Below are positions 1 through 12,295 of a DNA stretch of 64,000 bases, piece by piece. The notes beneath the pieces were generated by a model. It was not told where the DNA came from, did not search any database, and worked only from the letters and a program-made list of their open reading frames with translations. Source of the DNA: Bactrocera neohumeralis (Eukaryota > Arthropoda > Insecta > Diptera > Tephritidae); the NCBI RefSeq assembly GCF_024586455.1, contig NC_065921.1:67395528-67459527 (forward strand), given 5' to 3'. The translations under genes were made by a program, and so were the position numbers. Position 1 is the stretch's first letter, and every line of letters begins with the position of its first letter.

Positions 1-571
1 TCACACGTAGCGTGGAAAAAGCTAGTCGAAGGAACATTTTTCGAGGCCAATAGTCTTCTTCGCAACAGTTGATATGAAAACGCATTTATTATTGCGAAAT
101 GACGAAAACTAACACAAATTATGCTGAGAACATAGACATAGTTGGGCTTACTAGGTCGCTGCCTAGCCGCGGTAAAGCTGAGCTGTCCTGCTTACTACGA
201 AAATCACGAGAAAACTGGAGATGAACATGCAAATTCATTCAGAAAATATTCAAAAGACGGGAAGCCTAAAGTACCTCGCTATAAGAATTCAAAACAAACT
301 GTCGCACTGGGCTCAAATTCAGAGCGCTGCGGTGGACAAGTGAACCCAAAGGAAGAAGGAACCGAACTGATAAAAAATATAGAGATGTGGCGCAGTGAAA
401 AACATGGCAAAATGAACTACAACATGCGAAACACGAAAAGTCCTGCATGTATTTACGGAGACGAACCATTAGACGAAGCAAACCATAAATTTTTTGAGTG
501 ATATCGATTGAAAGAATCACGCATAACATTAAAACAAGATTGGTCAAACATAAGTATACCAAAAATCCAGT
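1..571. other. Unassigned sequence, no gene supported
   Basis: A plus-strand open frame of 119 codons (142-501) begins only at TTG and resembles no family I know. Its composition (Lys, Asn, Glu-rich) is what AT-rich DNA gives by chance. It would lie antisense in the last visible intron of the Ig gene. No promoter, splice or repeat signal is evident. Confidence 0.4.
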
Positions 572-1010
572 AAAAAAGGATAGGTTAGGTTAGGTACAAA
601 GCTGATATTCTGTCTGTTGTGATGCCCAGAACTTCTAAGTATGGAAAAGACTTTCGTATATCTACAAGGAGCACAGAGCCAGTTACAAATTTATTGAGCT
701 GCTTATTGGAGTAGATCTCCAACCAATTCATCGGGTTCGTAGAAAGTATGGCAAACAAGATGTTCTAGCCTTAGTCTGGTGAAAGCAGGACAGTGAAGAA
801 GAAAAAGTCTAGATGTCACCACCTCATATTCCTTATTGCAATGTTGATACGAGTAAATTGCGTTCTTCAAAGTTTTTAGCCTCACAGCGTGCCAACGGGA
901 CAGTGTCTAGTTAGGACACCTACCATTGCGACGAAGTGGATCCATGAACCTTTTGACGTCCGGTTCGAGCTAGAAGCTTGATCAATGCTGAACTCACACG
1001 AGGCCTATAA
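572..1010 (-). mobile_element. LINE retrotransposon C-terminal tail, decayed
   Basis: Read on the minus strand, this segment encodes the tail found after the RNase H domain in I/Loa/R1-like non-LTR retrotransposons. Around 900-800 there is a weak match to the 'HAVRLK' stretch that normally precedes a Cys/His knuckle. At about 815-703 comes the recognisable run LFLLHCPAFTRLRLEHL followed by TFYEPDELVG. The expected first Cys pair of the knuckle is lost and stops follow, so this is a dead 5'-truncated copy. The family assignment rests on recognition of the motif pattern, not on a search. The same tail occurs in the plus-strand relics at 2.7-3.5 and 51-52.6 kb. Confidence 0.6.
579..594. repeat. 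Short TTAGGT-type run
   Basis: About three units of TAGGT(T) lie beside the LINE tail. Such short runs are scattered in fly genomes and are too short to suggest telomeric origin. Confidence 0.5.
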
Positions 1011-2669
1011 AACCAGCCCCTGAACGAACGACGTTAGGGGAATACTTACTTGTTCCTATCCTAATGGGTTTTGTGTAAGAGAGTCCTTCATCTTGAAAAC
1101 CTTGCCCTGAAGTAATGCGAACGTAGTTCTTTTCAATAAAAAAGCGCTTGAAAATAAATTAATTTCAATGAAGGTGTATATACTGTTTTACCGTTTTAAC
1201 AACTAAAATTTAGCAGAAATATTGCTTGGATTTTGAATTCTTAAGAAATTTCCCAACAGAATTACCAGCCTTGTTACTTTAACGTAATTTATTGATGACA
1301 AAAATTCTCCCTGAATTTTACAGTTATCAATTTTAAGTATAACGGAAGTTCTAAGAAATTAATAATAATTTATTTGCAATTCAAACTTCACGAACACCTT
1401 AACCGTTCTCTATAGCTTCTACTTTCAATTATAGTTCTCCACTTTTGTGCAAAATTATAATACTTAGCCTTAGAGAACTGCTACAGTGACGCCACTTAGC
1501 GCCAAGAGAAATGTATATGGCATATTTCATTCTATATATGAACTATATTTTGTATTGTTCGTCGAAACTAGATTTAATGTAAACAAAATCAATTCATGAC
1601 AGTAATGCAACAACATTTTTTTGCGTTCCTTTCTAATAATAATTTTGACACAATTTCCTCCTCCTTCTCAACTTCTTCCAAATCTCCTTTCATTCACAAT
1701 TTGTCCCCTTCATTACTGCTGTCATAATAGCAATGTTTTGCCATTAGCAACATTATCACTGCTCATAACCACGCTTGCTTGGGCATAAACAAAGTTTTCA
1801 CGCGTAAAACTAAATCCCAACCAAACTTCGATTATTGGTCATAAATTCCGTTTCCATATTAAAGATAACGATGACAGTGGCGCATTTAATAGATTTCCAT
1901 AAATGCTGGCAATTCACGTTTACACAGCAAACATGTAGCGCAGCTAAAGCTCAGCCACTTCACAGGCAAACGAAAACTTGTAAAAATCACTCATACGCCG
2001 TGTAGCCCGAACTTCGGCGCGGGCAGCATAACAATGCTGTAAAAGCTCCGTTATTATTAAGGCAAACAATATCGCTTTAACTCGCAATCAAATTTAATCG
2101 CACTTCATGTGTGACATGTATGCATGTGTGTGTGAGTGTGTGTGAGTGAAAGGGTTTGCGCTTAAACTTAATGTATTTCCTTATCATTTAATGCCGCGCT
2201 ACAAGCAAACGGCGTGGTAGTTGGGCTTTAAGCTCGAACAAGCGAAAGTTGGACGCACTAACATACATTTACAGTAACGGTAAATGCACACATACAAAAT
2301 TACATGTATTACACTTACACACTCGCGCTTATGATAACATTTATTGCCGCTCATCGCTTGCCAATTTATATTGCTGTCTCATGTTGTTAGTTTTTATACG
2401 CTCTTTTCGGCGCTTATCGGCGTTGCTGTCAAGCGCTGTCGCTTTATGGCCCAGCATTACATTTACCCCAGTTGGTTTGTCGGTTTGTTGTTTTTTGTCA
2501 GCCTTGTTTTGTGCGCTGGACCCATTACTGTCAGCTGCAGCGCCAAAATACCGTTAAAATGTGCTTGAATACATATTTGTATTTATTGTTTTTTTATGAT
2601 AACTGTTTATTAGTGTGTGGTTTTATAGATATTTTTATTGTTGTCATGGAGAAGGGTATAGCTCAGTAA
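1011..2669. other. Intronic DNA, no gene seen
   Basis: AT-rich non-coding sequence inside the last visible intron of the Ig gene. It holds a short (TG)n microsatellite near 2120-2150. Three overlapping short plus-strand frames at 2249-2669 shadow one another, are hydrophobic from T-rich composition, and show no conserved motif. Confidence 0.6.
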
Positions 2670-3500
2670 GTAGGGGTGGATAAAGTAGACCACATACCCT
2701 TATCCAAGAGAGAGATATCAAGTTACAATAAAGGATATTGGTTGGTATAAGGACACGCTACCCACACGCGAAACTTTTAATATCTTCACGGATAGGTCAA
2801 ACATGGCTGGTGGAGTGAGCGCAGGGATCTATTGCATGAAGCTAGTTCTCAGGCGATCTTATAAACTACCGCAACTCTCCAGCATCCCCCATACTGAATT
2901 ACTCGAAGTCAGGAGAGCTGCTGAGATAGCTAATAACGCAGGAGACGTCACAAAGAATATAAATATTTATCTCGATAGCCAAGTGTCAACCAAAGCAATA
3001 ACTTGATTGCATCAGAGAATGTTTTTAGAAGCAAGAAAGCAATAGATATAGTGGCTACCGGAAGGCGGCTGAAAATATGCTGGCTTCTGGGAAACTAAAT
3101 AGCTGATGAGATTGCCAAGAATTGCCATAAAAAATGAAACCCGCTAACCGATAAATAATGAAATTTAAAAAAGAGCAGACAGACGGATTAGGGTAATACG
3201 GAACGTTTTAGGGGCATGCAGTATCGCCAAGGTCATGCGCAACGGAAGATCTCGAAAGAAATACTTGACGTTTTATATCTAATGACAAGTCACAACTTAC
3301 TAGTATTATATTAGAGCCGTATGGGGATAAGTACCGATGATACAAGAATATAGCGCAGGGAAGTAGGCATGAAAGAGACGCTGAAAGACCTCCTCTGCTT
3401 CTGAGCAGCCTTATCAAAAACTCAACTTGTATATCGCAGTTCAAGGGACTATATAAAGTATCAGAATATATATATACTATATCAGTCTCTAATAAACTTA
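2670..3500 (+). mobile_element. LINE relic: RNase H domain and C-terminal tail
   Basis: At 2785-3003 the plus strand encodes an RNase H-like segment: a degenerate 'FTDRSNMAGGVSAGIY' start (the family has Y-T-DGS), then LEVRRAAEIANNAG and NINIYLDSQVSTKAI, which matches the IYxDSQAAIKAI strand with its catalytic Asp. Stops and frameshifts then lead through a 'GFWETK..LMRLPRIA' remnant and, from about 3320, a MGIST tail with the 'LKDLLCF..AALS' pattern. This is the arrangement at the 3' end of I/Loa/R1-clade LINE ORF2. The reverse transcriptase part is absent, so the copy is 5'-truncated and dead. It lies opposite in strand to the host gene. Confidence 0.7.
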
Positions 3501-3674
3501 TGTATTTTTGCAACCGAAGGCAATGATTTTTACGGTTTTTACAATTTTTTTTTTAAATGAATTGCTTTTTAAAAATAAGTGGTTTTGTAGTGGTTCGGCA
3601 AAATTTACCAAAGTGATGAAATTTCTGACATTTGTAAGTGGGTGAAGTAACCATTCGTCTGGTAGTGAAAATTA

Positions 3675-4330
3675 ATGTATCTTCTTCTTCTTCTTCTTTA
3701 TTGGCGTAGACACCGCTTACGCTGATATAGCCGAGTTTAAAAAGTGCGTCCGTCGTTCTTTCTTTTCGCTGCTTGGTGGCAATTGTAGATTCCAAGTGTA
3801 GCCAGATCCTTCTCCACCTTGTATTTCCAATGGAGTGAAAGACTTTCTATTCTTCTTCTTCTCCAGACGGGTGCTACGCCGAATAATCTTAGAGCTGGAG
3901 CGTTTTCATCCTTCAAGACGACATGTCCTACCCAACGTAGCCGCTGTCTCTTAATTCGGTGAATCATGTCAATGTTGTCGTATATCTCGTATAGCTCATC
4001 GTTCCATCGAATGCGATACTCGCCTTTGCTAATGCGCAAAAGACGATAAATCTTCCGCAGAACCTTTCACTCGAAAATTCGTAATGGCGAATCATCAAAT
4101 GTTGGGGAATGATGAGTGACTTATAGAGCTTGGTTTACTTCTCAATTGTTTACTCAGTCTGAAGGAGCACCTATGGTGTTAATACTTTTTCCAAGACAGA
4201 CGAAATTATTTACGACTTCGAAGTTATGACTATTTACATTAACGTGGGAGCCAAATCGTGTCGACTGTTCGTTGAATGACAGGAGATATTTTGTCTTGCC
4301 TTCGTTTTGCCATTGTGCATTACCAAATAA
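3675..4330 (-). mobile_element. LINE relic: C-terminal part of an endonuclease/RT polyprotein
   Basis: On the minus strand, frames at 4330-4040 and 4039-3737 together carry pieces of an RTE-like LINE ORF2. First come remnants of the RT 3' part ('KTKYLLSFNEQSTRFGSH', then 'NFEVVNNFVCLGKSINT'). Then comes the highly recognisable post-RT segment: ISKGEYRIRWNDELYEIYD, RQRLRWVGHVVLKDENAPAL and a KVEKDLATLG motif. At least one frameshift and several stops break it near 4040-4170, and the endonuclease and RT catalytic parts are missing. A (CTT)n run at 3681-3699 borders the 3' side. Not functional. Confidence 0.75.
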
Positions 4331-6744
4331 GAAATGCGGTATCAGTACAAGATTATACGAAAATGATTAGGAAAAGTGAAGCGAATGAATAGAAGTTTTA
4401 GAAAGATATAAATAAGGCTTTCTTCTCCTGGTGGTGGTGAATTATCGAAGATTTCAAGCTACTATAGCTTTTAAATATATCAAACTAAGAATTTCCTTTT
4501 ATTTACAAAGTTATGTTTTGTCGATTTTAGTTCCAAGTGAAAACGACTTAGTTGACAACTTTTCGGAGCAGCTGTTTTTAAGGAAAGCAGATTTTTGCTC
4601 AATTGAAACTTATTTATGGTTCTTAGGGATCTCGTTCTGGACATTTGAAAGTTTTTGGAAAAGTAAATGCTGCTTAACGCAGTTCTCAAGTGATCAAGGA
4701 GATACAGACAGTTATACAGCAAACCTGAGAACTTATCTAACATATTAAGAAATACCAACAAAACAAAAAGAGGTTTTAGAAAACAAATGTTTGCAACAAA
4801 TCACTAAAATAATCAGTCATTTATTTGCAACATGTTGCTCTCATTAAAAGAAGAAGCATCATTAACAACGCCATCGCAAGAGCCGACATTATGTGAGACA
4901 CAATAAACGTAAACTAAGAAAATTACTTAATATTCGATGGAAAATTTCGCTGACAAAGCGGAGTAACAAACACGTGAAGTGAATTAGAGAAAAGTATCAT
5001 TTTTGGCATAACGACTTGACAAAATGTTGCACCACAAGTGCCATTGATTTATATCAATTGTATGTGCTCGCTGTCGCAAATGAGTGAAGGACGAGGAAGC
5101 CATGCTAACAAACAAAAAAATGACAGAAAGCAGTAACAGAGTGATAAAAGCAAGAAATGTAAGTGACAAACAGCCATCCAAACCGATAAGCTAGAGCAAA
5201 GTGCGTTTTGGGGGTTGCGAGAGGAACGCGCGGAATGTGAGACATTGCCTGCTACACCGCTTATGCGCTGCGTCAAGTGAAGCTAGAACAACTAGAGTTC
5301 TATAGTCACCCAATCAGTCATACAAATGTCGCTAATGTGGCTCATTATCGTCAACCGACAGAGAGGGAGGGTGAGCGCCGAGTTACAGACCCACATAACG
5401 AATAAATGCCTTATTAATATAAAAAATGGAGTGAAAAAAGATTGCAGAGACACGGAGTACAAAGAAATATTTTTGCAACGAGAATGGCGGGGTGAGGCTA
5501 TCAGATGTCGTTTATTATAGTTTTTTCCTGTGGAAAGAGGTTTTGATATCTAAAACGAGTCATTATCCATGATTGATAGACGTCAACAGATGAAACTCAA
5601 TGTAGTTAGTGACAAGAAGGAGGAATATGAAGAAAGCAAATATAACTGAAATTACAAGAAATAGGAAGATTAAGGAAGGAAATGAAAAAAGTTGGGGAGA
5701 AAAGAGCAGCAGACTGACGAAAGATATTTTATATGAACATAGTTGCATAAATATATATACAAACTTATGTATATACTTATGTTGAAAATATTATTTCAAG
5801 TAAATATAAGTTGAATAGCAAGTTCACAGAAATTCACTGCTCATTTCTGAAATTCCTTTTTATAAAAAAAAATATTTTAAAAATTCTAACTAAAATTAAT
5901 TTATACTTAAGTATATTTTATAGTCACCCTTATATTTCTGGCCAAGCAAATCTAATTGTCTGCACAAAAGATTCAATAAATATACAAAAAAAAACAACAA
6001 AAAATAAAATCACACTAAATGCTTTAATGTGGTTTGACAAACGAAAAAGACAAAAGAAAAGAACCTTCGAAAAAATATTAGAGAATGCCTCATACAAGTA
6101 GAACAAAAGGTGCAGCGAACTGAGCGATAAGCCAGCAGTAAGAATAACATGCCGAAGACATAAATCAATTTGTTTAAGCATTTTGCTGTGTCTTATTGGA
6201 TTTGGTATTGAATTATTCAAAAAGAATGAAGGAGGAGATTTAAGTGCTCACTGTTTGAGAGTGAAGAAATGCTGACAAGTGTAATAATTTATAGGATGTT
6301 TGAAACACAAATAGCTTGTGCTATCTCTCGTATTGACTGGGTACTACCAAGGCACTTTACTATCGTTAACTTAGTAATACAGCCAGAAAACCTAATTCCT
6401 AACCGTATCGTAGGTAATCCAAATGGAGAAAACTGTTAATATTTTACGAGCTAAATCATCAATGCCGTTACATGACGTTACATGATTCCGGTCGAACTAC
6501 TCAACCGATTTGCTTAATTTTATTTTATTTTTCTGCTTTAGATGATCCAAGCATGAGAAATCGTGTCCGCCAGTACAAAAATGCATCTCATTCAACCAGC
6601 CATTTCTCCGACAGATGTCATCAAAACATTCCGAAAAAATTTGTTAATACACTCGGCGATATACCTCACGATATGTGAAAAAATTTCTATTGTAAAATAA
6701 AAATTTCTATGAAAAAAAGAATGTCAAAAAAAGGCCAGATTACT
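4331..6744. other. Intronic DNA, no gene seen
   Basis: AT-rich sequence with short frames on both strands, none with recognisable motifs. A TATATA/ACATATGTA-like stretch lies near 5745-5780. Nothing supports a gene or RNA. Confidence 0.55.
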
Positions 6745-7330
6745 CTACCGACACCTTAAAGAAAGAACGCAGAAACCTGATATTATTATTCCAAAGACTA
6801 TCTTTTGACAATTATGTTTTGAAGATTATCTTCTTCAAATGTTGTTTACTGCTATGGTGCATCCGTTGAGTTCAATATTCGCTGACTCCTTTGAGCATTT
6901 CGACTGGTAACTGGCGAAGGACACGCCTGATGTTTTGCCCTAAGGTCTGAATAGAAGCGGGATCGTCCGCATAGATTTTAGACTTTACGCATCCCCACAG
7001 AAAAAAATCTAACGGAGTGATATCACGCGATCGTGGTGGCCAATCGCCGTCTTAATGAAACTAAATGTGGCCAAGATCTCCAGCTTCAATTTCAGGTATT
7101 AAATATTCGATTATCATGACGCGATAACGGTCGCCATTCATCTTATCGGCATAATTTTAGAAAAAATATGGACGGATGATGATTGAGGCGGGAATGGGCC
7201 TTATCATTCAACAAAATTTTGTACGAAAACGTCGGATGTTCTTGGAACTTTGAAAAGCCCATATAGCAAAGCTATGTCGTTTGGAAAAGTCGAGCGAGTT
7301 CTTTCACAAGCTGTATTTTTTCTATTTAAT
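6745..7330 (-). mobile_element. IS630/Tc1-like DDE transposon relic, copy 1
   Basis: The minus strand carries the C-terminal half of a DDE transposase heavily broken by stops. It has the 'WPP(R)SRDITPLDFFLWG' region near 7050-6990, then a 'KSKVYADDPAS' segment, and a terminal 'QLPVEML..WTQRMHH..' stretch near 6920-6850. The nucleotide sequence aligns along its length with the longer copy at 18.4-19.3 kb, in the same orientation, but the middle of the transposase is missing here. Ends are not clear. It is a dead, internally deleted copy. Confidence 0.7.
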
Positions 7331-9985
7331 ACGTAAAATGCGTCAAGACGGTCCATACGTCAGCCTGAGTTGCTGCGAACGGCGCCGAATCGACTCTTCG
7401 TGTATTATTCAATTATTAATTCTGGGTCTCAAGATAGGTGATTATTCTATAGTTTATGGCGCCACCAAGGTGTATTTTCATTTCTATCGTTCTTGTAGAA
7501 GAGTAATCATTCATCAAGGAGGGGGAAGGGGGGTATTAAATGTTAGCTGGGTATTTCCCTTTATAATTATTTCCCATGTTTAATTCGCTTGAGAAGCAGA
7601 AATAACTCAAAAGGGTTGTTTTTCATGGCTCCAGAGTCCAGGATTGAAAAACGTATAAAAAGATCGCTACTGAAATAATAGTGGATTTGTTCACAGGTTA
7701 TGCAGTTCGAACGAGAGTGTGTTCTTGGTAACTAGAAATATTAGCAGCTTTCCTAAAAACTATTTTCGAAATGTTTTATACTGCTATAACGACTAAAATA
7801 ACAGAATAATTTATTTTGTGCGAGATCTGAGCTAATGGATAATGGATGATGATTGGCTAACTGACTTTAGAAACACAGAAATTCATATGGATTAAAATTT
7901 CTTTGATAATTTGTTTTCCGAGAGACGAAATAGAGACTGATTTCAATTATTGGAAAGAACATATTGAAAGGCCGCTGGGAAAAAACAATTATGACTGGAG
8001 ATACATAAATAACTGATGATGGAATGTAAGTAGAAATTCAGTTCTGTTGGCTTGACATCGACAGTAAGGTTATTTTAGAAGTTGGACAAATGCGTATAAT
8101 TAGAAATGAGATTTCTTGAAAGAAAGGAGAATGATAAACACTTTGTGGACGAAAGTCTTATTATTAAGTAATCATTTCGGAAGATATAAAATATAATATA
8201 TATCGTTAAAATAAAAAATATATCGTTAATAAATACATACGTAGAGACTTAAATAAAAAAGGGAAAAACTTCGAATCTTCCACGAGCACTTGAAATTTTG
8301 GTCCACAGTAAAAGATCAAAGCCAATCAATGCAAATTTTTTCAAAACTACTACAAGTGAACTTCAGTAAGCCACTCAAATCCTTGAGCAAATCGAAGTAG
8401 CAACGAAAAAGCACAGCAATTGAGCGGCTATAAGAAATCAAGCGATAAGCGCCGCGCTTCAAAAGCACAAAGCCACTCAAAAGTTTATGTGTTAATATTA
8501 ATATTGTTGTTGTTGTTGTTGTTTTAACATGCCACGTGCTATTTTTATCGAATTTGAAATTCAAAATTAAAACAATTTCATCCACGGCACGTCAATGTCT
8601 GGAAGATAGCAAACTGACAGGGAGCGGCTGGGGAGCCGGCGCTTGCCCGCAGTCAAGGAATTTCGGAAACTTTTCAAAGCAATAAGCAGAAAAACAAATT
8701 GTTGATGAGCGAGCAAGTAGAAGTTAAGTTAAATCAACAATTGTGCTCTTCACAGCGATTAGTGGGCAGGCGGAAAGCGCTTGTATAAGTGTGTATGTTA
8801 GCGAGTAAGGGTGTGTATGTGTTTGTGGGCACTTGCTAACTGTGGTGCGAAGCAAAAAGTTTAAGAAAGCAAATAAAAGAAAAAACTCAACAAAAACAAT
8901 AAAAAAAACAACAGCAGCGGACCGTTAACGGTACTCCAATCTAATCTGATAAATTGGGATTTGATTTTAATTTGAAATTTTTGACAAGCTACAAGCGTTT
9001 GTCTAACAAATAGCTGCCTGATAGCTACATGAATGGAAAACAACTTGATAGAACATAAGTATTAAAAATTGAAAGGTGCACACATACACACACATGTGAC
9101 CATCAACACGCACACATACATATGTAAGCGTTTGTTTCGTTTTGATTGCTTGTCGATTTCTACTGAGTGGATGATTGGGCAGAAGAAAAAGTTATTGCCG
9201 CCGAAAATTTTGAAAGTTGGAAAAGTTTTTGCTTTGCAAATCAAGCATGGCAATCGGCGTGGATGGCCTGCACAAACCAACGGCTGTTATGCACAATGCT
9301 TGTTTTCGTATCGTGATTTTAGCCATGGATAATTGCGTTTTGGATTAGGTCACTGAGCTGGAACCGCAGCGGGTGGGCAGGGGATTTTTAGAATTTCTGC
9401 TATTCTCCAGCGAACAAAATTGCTGCTGAGAATTTCATTTTGTTGCGGAATTTAATTGATTATAATTTCTGTGCTCGCCTTTTCGCTGAACGGTATTTAA
9501 TGATAATGAAATGCATGCTGAGTATGCAGCTGGGAATGTTAATTTTGGCATTAAACTGTACTTTTGGCCGCAGAAACATATAGCACAGCAAAAGTCGGAA
9601 TAAATTTAAATGCTTGCGGGTAAAACATAAGGAAAATTATTAGCAATAGTAATCATTACATAATATTTACTAAGAAAATACTTTTAATTATAATAAAGAA
9701 TTTATGAAAAACGAGCTTTTGAAAAATCAAAACGATTATGTATTCAAACTAATTAATAAATTAATTTAAATAATTACATAACTAATAAGTATAATAACTA
9801 ATTTAATAATTTTTCGGATATTTAAAAAAAATTTATTTTTAATTATTTTATATTTAAATTAAAATTAAAAATTTAATGTTTTAGTCGATATAATAGGGTT
9901 CTCATGTCTATTATAGAAAAGTATTTCTAGTGTAATTTGTCAAAATACATAAAATATTTTATTCATCAAAATTTATTTTGTTGTT
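7331..9985. other. Intronic DNA, no gene seen
   Basis: Non-coding AT-rich DNA. It contains a (GTT)n microsatellite at about 8507-8525, an A/T-only stretch near 9640-9890, and a CA-rich run near 9080-9120. The short frames present lack conserved motifs. Confidence 0.55.
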
Positions 9986-10900
9986 TTCAAACTACTTCCC
10001 ACTAGATGTAATGCACTTATGTCACCGATTTTTCCAGTCCTCTAAACACTTTTCATAAGCACTTTTTGGAATGATCTTCAGCGAATTAAGTTCTATCTCT
10101 TCGATCGACTAAACACGGGTTTCACGGAGCGGCAATTTCAGTTTGGCGAACAAAAAAAAATCTCACGGAGTCAAATCTAAAGCATAGGGTGGTTGATCGA
10201 TGGTACTCATTGAGTTTTTGGTTTTAAATTCGGTCACAATCGTGGCTCGATGCGATGGAGAATTATCATCTTGTAAAATCCATTAATTGTTCTCCCACAA
10301 TTTCGGCCTCAAACGCCTCATTATGGCCAAATCCTTATTGAACATATGTCCCTCTAGAATAAGTTCGTGATGAACCAAATTAAACAGATTAAAAATATCG
10401 TAAAAATTAATGAGCACACCCTTGTTTTTGGAGCGGCTTTCGCGTATTTTTTTTTTTTTTGTTTGGTGTTGGCTCGTTTTTACCCTCCATTCCACTGATT
10501 GTTGACTTGTTTGGCATGTTAGACTCATACACCCATTTCTCATCGGCAGTTATAATGTTCTCCATGAATTTGGGATCGAAATCGGGTCAAGCATGTCCAA
10601 AGAGGCCTGCTTCGGTACTCTTTTCGAAGAAAATTCAGTTATATCTGAACGAGTCGAGTAAGAACGCATTTCATAAACAAAATATTCACCAAATCATTTG
10701 AGCGGCCTCGCGATAGATGTTTTCAAACACCATATCCTCCACTTTTTTAATATATTCATCAGTTGAAGAGGTCGAATCTTTGAAGGCTTTCTACCACTCG
10801 TAGGCTTGTGGTTTTGATAAAACTGTATCACCTTAAGCCTTTGCCAATACTCGCAACTATTCCGCACACGAAATTTGGATAGAAATACAAAATTTGAGAC
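9986..10900 (-). mobile_element. Mariner transposase relic
   Basis: Minus-strand remnants follow the order of a mariner transposase. 'ITADEKWVYESNMPNKST', near 10560-10500, holds the first catalytic Asp region. A 'VHHELILEGHMFNKD' segment follows near 10380-10330. A degraded stretch covering the second Asp and the 'PPYALDL' third-Asp region lies around 10290-10160. The C-terminal EDWKNR-stop-HKCITSSGK lies near 10050-10000, where the family has Trp in place of the stop. Many stops and frameshifts make it non-functional. Terminal repeats were not found by eye. Confidence 0.75.
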
Positions 10901-11220
10901 AAGCTGGGGAATTGTAATTACAATTTTAGAGTACTTTTTTGTCTATTTGCGGCTGATTCTCGCTAATGTTGGGTTGCCAAACCGAAAATGATAGTAAAAA
11001 TTTCCTATTTATATTATATATAAACATATATGATTCGTTGTATTGTAGTTAAGGGGTGTAGGGGTAAGACCTCTACCATTTAAAAAAATTACAAAAATAG
11101 CTCTACGTTATGGAAAGTTTTGAACTCAAATTCGTAATCAGGACCCCTTAAATATACCACAGACCTCTTAGCAAATCAGTTGCAAGTTTTTCCTTCAGAT
11201 TTGTTGTGTAGATTCCACAT

Positions 11221-11294
11221 CGTGCTGATTTGTCAAAATTGACAATTTATCAAGAATCGTGCTGATTTGTCAAAATTGGCAATTTATCAAGAAT
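11221..11294 (+). repeat. 37-bp tandem duplication with nearby inverted copy
   Basis: Two 37-bp units (11221-11257 and 11258-11294) differ at one base. The inner part TTGACAATTTATCAAG (11239-11254) is repeated perfectly inverted at 11369-11384, so the region could fold into a 16-bp stem with a loop of about 114 bases. Confidence 0.85.
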
Positions 11295-12003
11295 CGTGTA
11301 CTTTATTTCATAAGAAACAAGCTCTCCTCTTAATGAATTGTCATGTCAAAAAAATACTTGATAAAAATCTTGATAAATTGTCAATACTTTGTTAATCTCA
11401 TGTGCAGAAAATAGAAGTGTAAATAAAAATTTTAAAATTTATTTTCAAAAATAATATTTCAATGAGGTAAATTTACTTTGAAATAATATATTTTAAAACT
11501 TTACTTCAAACAAAAAGTGAATTCTGAAATGTATTTTGAGTTAAGCTCTTCTTCATGACAATTGCATTCTAGTTGAAATACTACAACTCAAAAGGGCAGC
11601 TCAAATTATGAAAAGTTTTCTATATAATTAAATAAAACTTTTTAATAGCTTACGTAATTAACAACAATTTTGAAGTCTCATAAAATACTTATTTATATAA
11701 AGTGTTGTATTTGAATTAAGTAAAAAATAATCACTGTACTATGCATAAATTGATGATTTCTGATAAGAAAAAGAAAGAAGAAAGCTAAAGGCACTAGGAA
11801 ATATGTAAATATTTTCAGTAGGGTTGTTCACGATTTGAATTTTGTGAAAATGATAATAATAACGAAAAAATATAGAACTTAAATGAACATGAAATATTTT
11901 TTATAGATGTGGCAACACTTTGACATACGTTTTTTAAACTAATTATTATATAAACGAGCTACTAAAATATGAGTGTTAAAATAATATGTTTAAAATTATT
12001 TTT

Positions 12004-12295
12004 AGTTGAAATAAATTTTGAAAATAGTGGCAACTTTAAACAATTTTTAACAGCTTTTCATTAAAATTTATGAATTATTACAATTTACTGTCAAAAACTA
12101 ATTGTTTACGTGGGTTTGTGTTCAAAGTTATTTTTGAGAAATTGTTGAAATAAATTTTGAAAAGATGGCAACTCTTAAATATGTTTTTTAGCAATTTTTC
12201 CTTAAAATTTATGAATTATTACAATCTACTGTCAAAAAATTGTTGTTTAAGAGGGTTTGAGTTAAAAAATATTTTTGAGAAATGTTGCCACATGT
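12004..12295 (+). repeat. About 140-bp tandem duplication
   Basis: Two diverged copies run in tandem. TTGAAATAAATTTTGA recurs at 12006 and 12144, and GAATTATTACAAT at 12072 and 12212. Each copy carries a TGGCAACT element. Nearby sequence has more of the same motif (11912, 12606, 12870), the reverse complement of the GTTGCCAC motif that builds the block at 59.4-60.3 kb. Confidence 0.75.

Noticed and set aside
142..501. 119-codon plus-strand frame
   Set aside because: Starts at TTG, has no recognisable motif and lies next to LINE debris.
579..594. Telomere-like TTAGGT run
   Set aside because: Only about three units beside a LINE tail. Flies lack TTAGG telomeres, and such runs are scattered in fly genomes.
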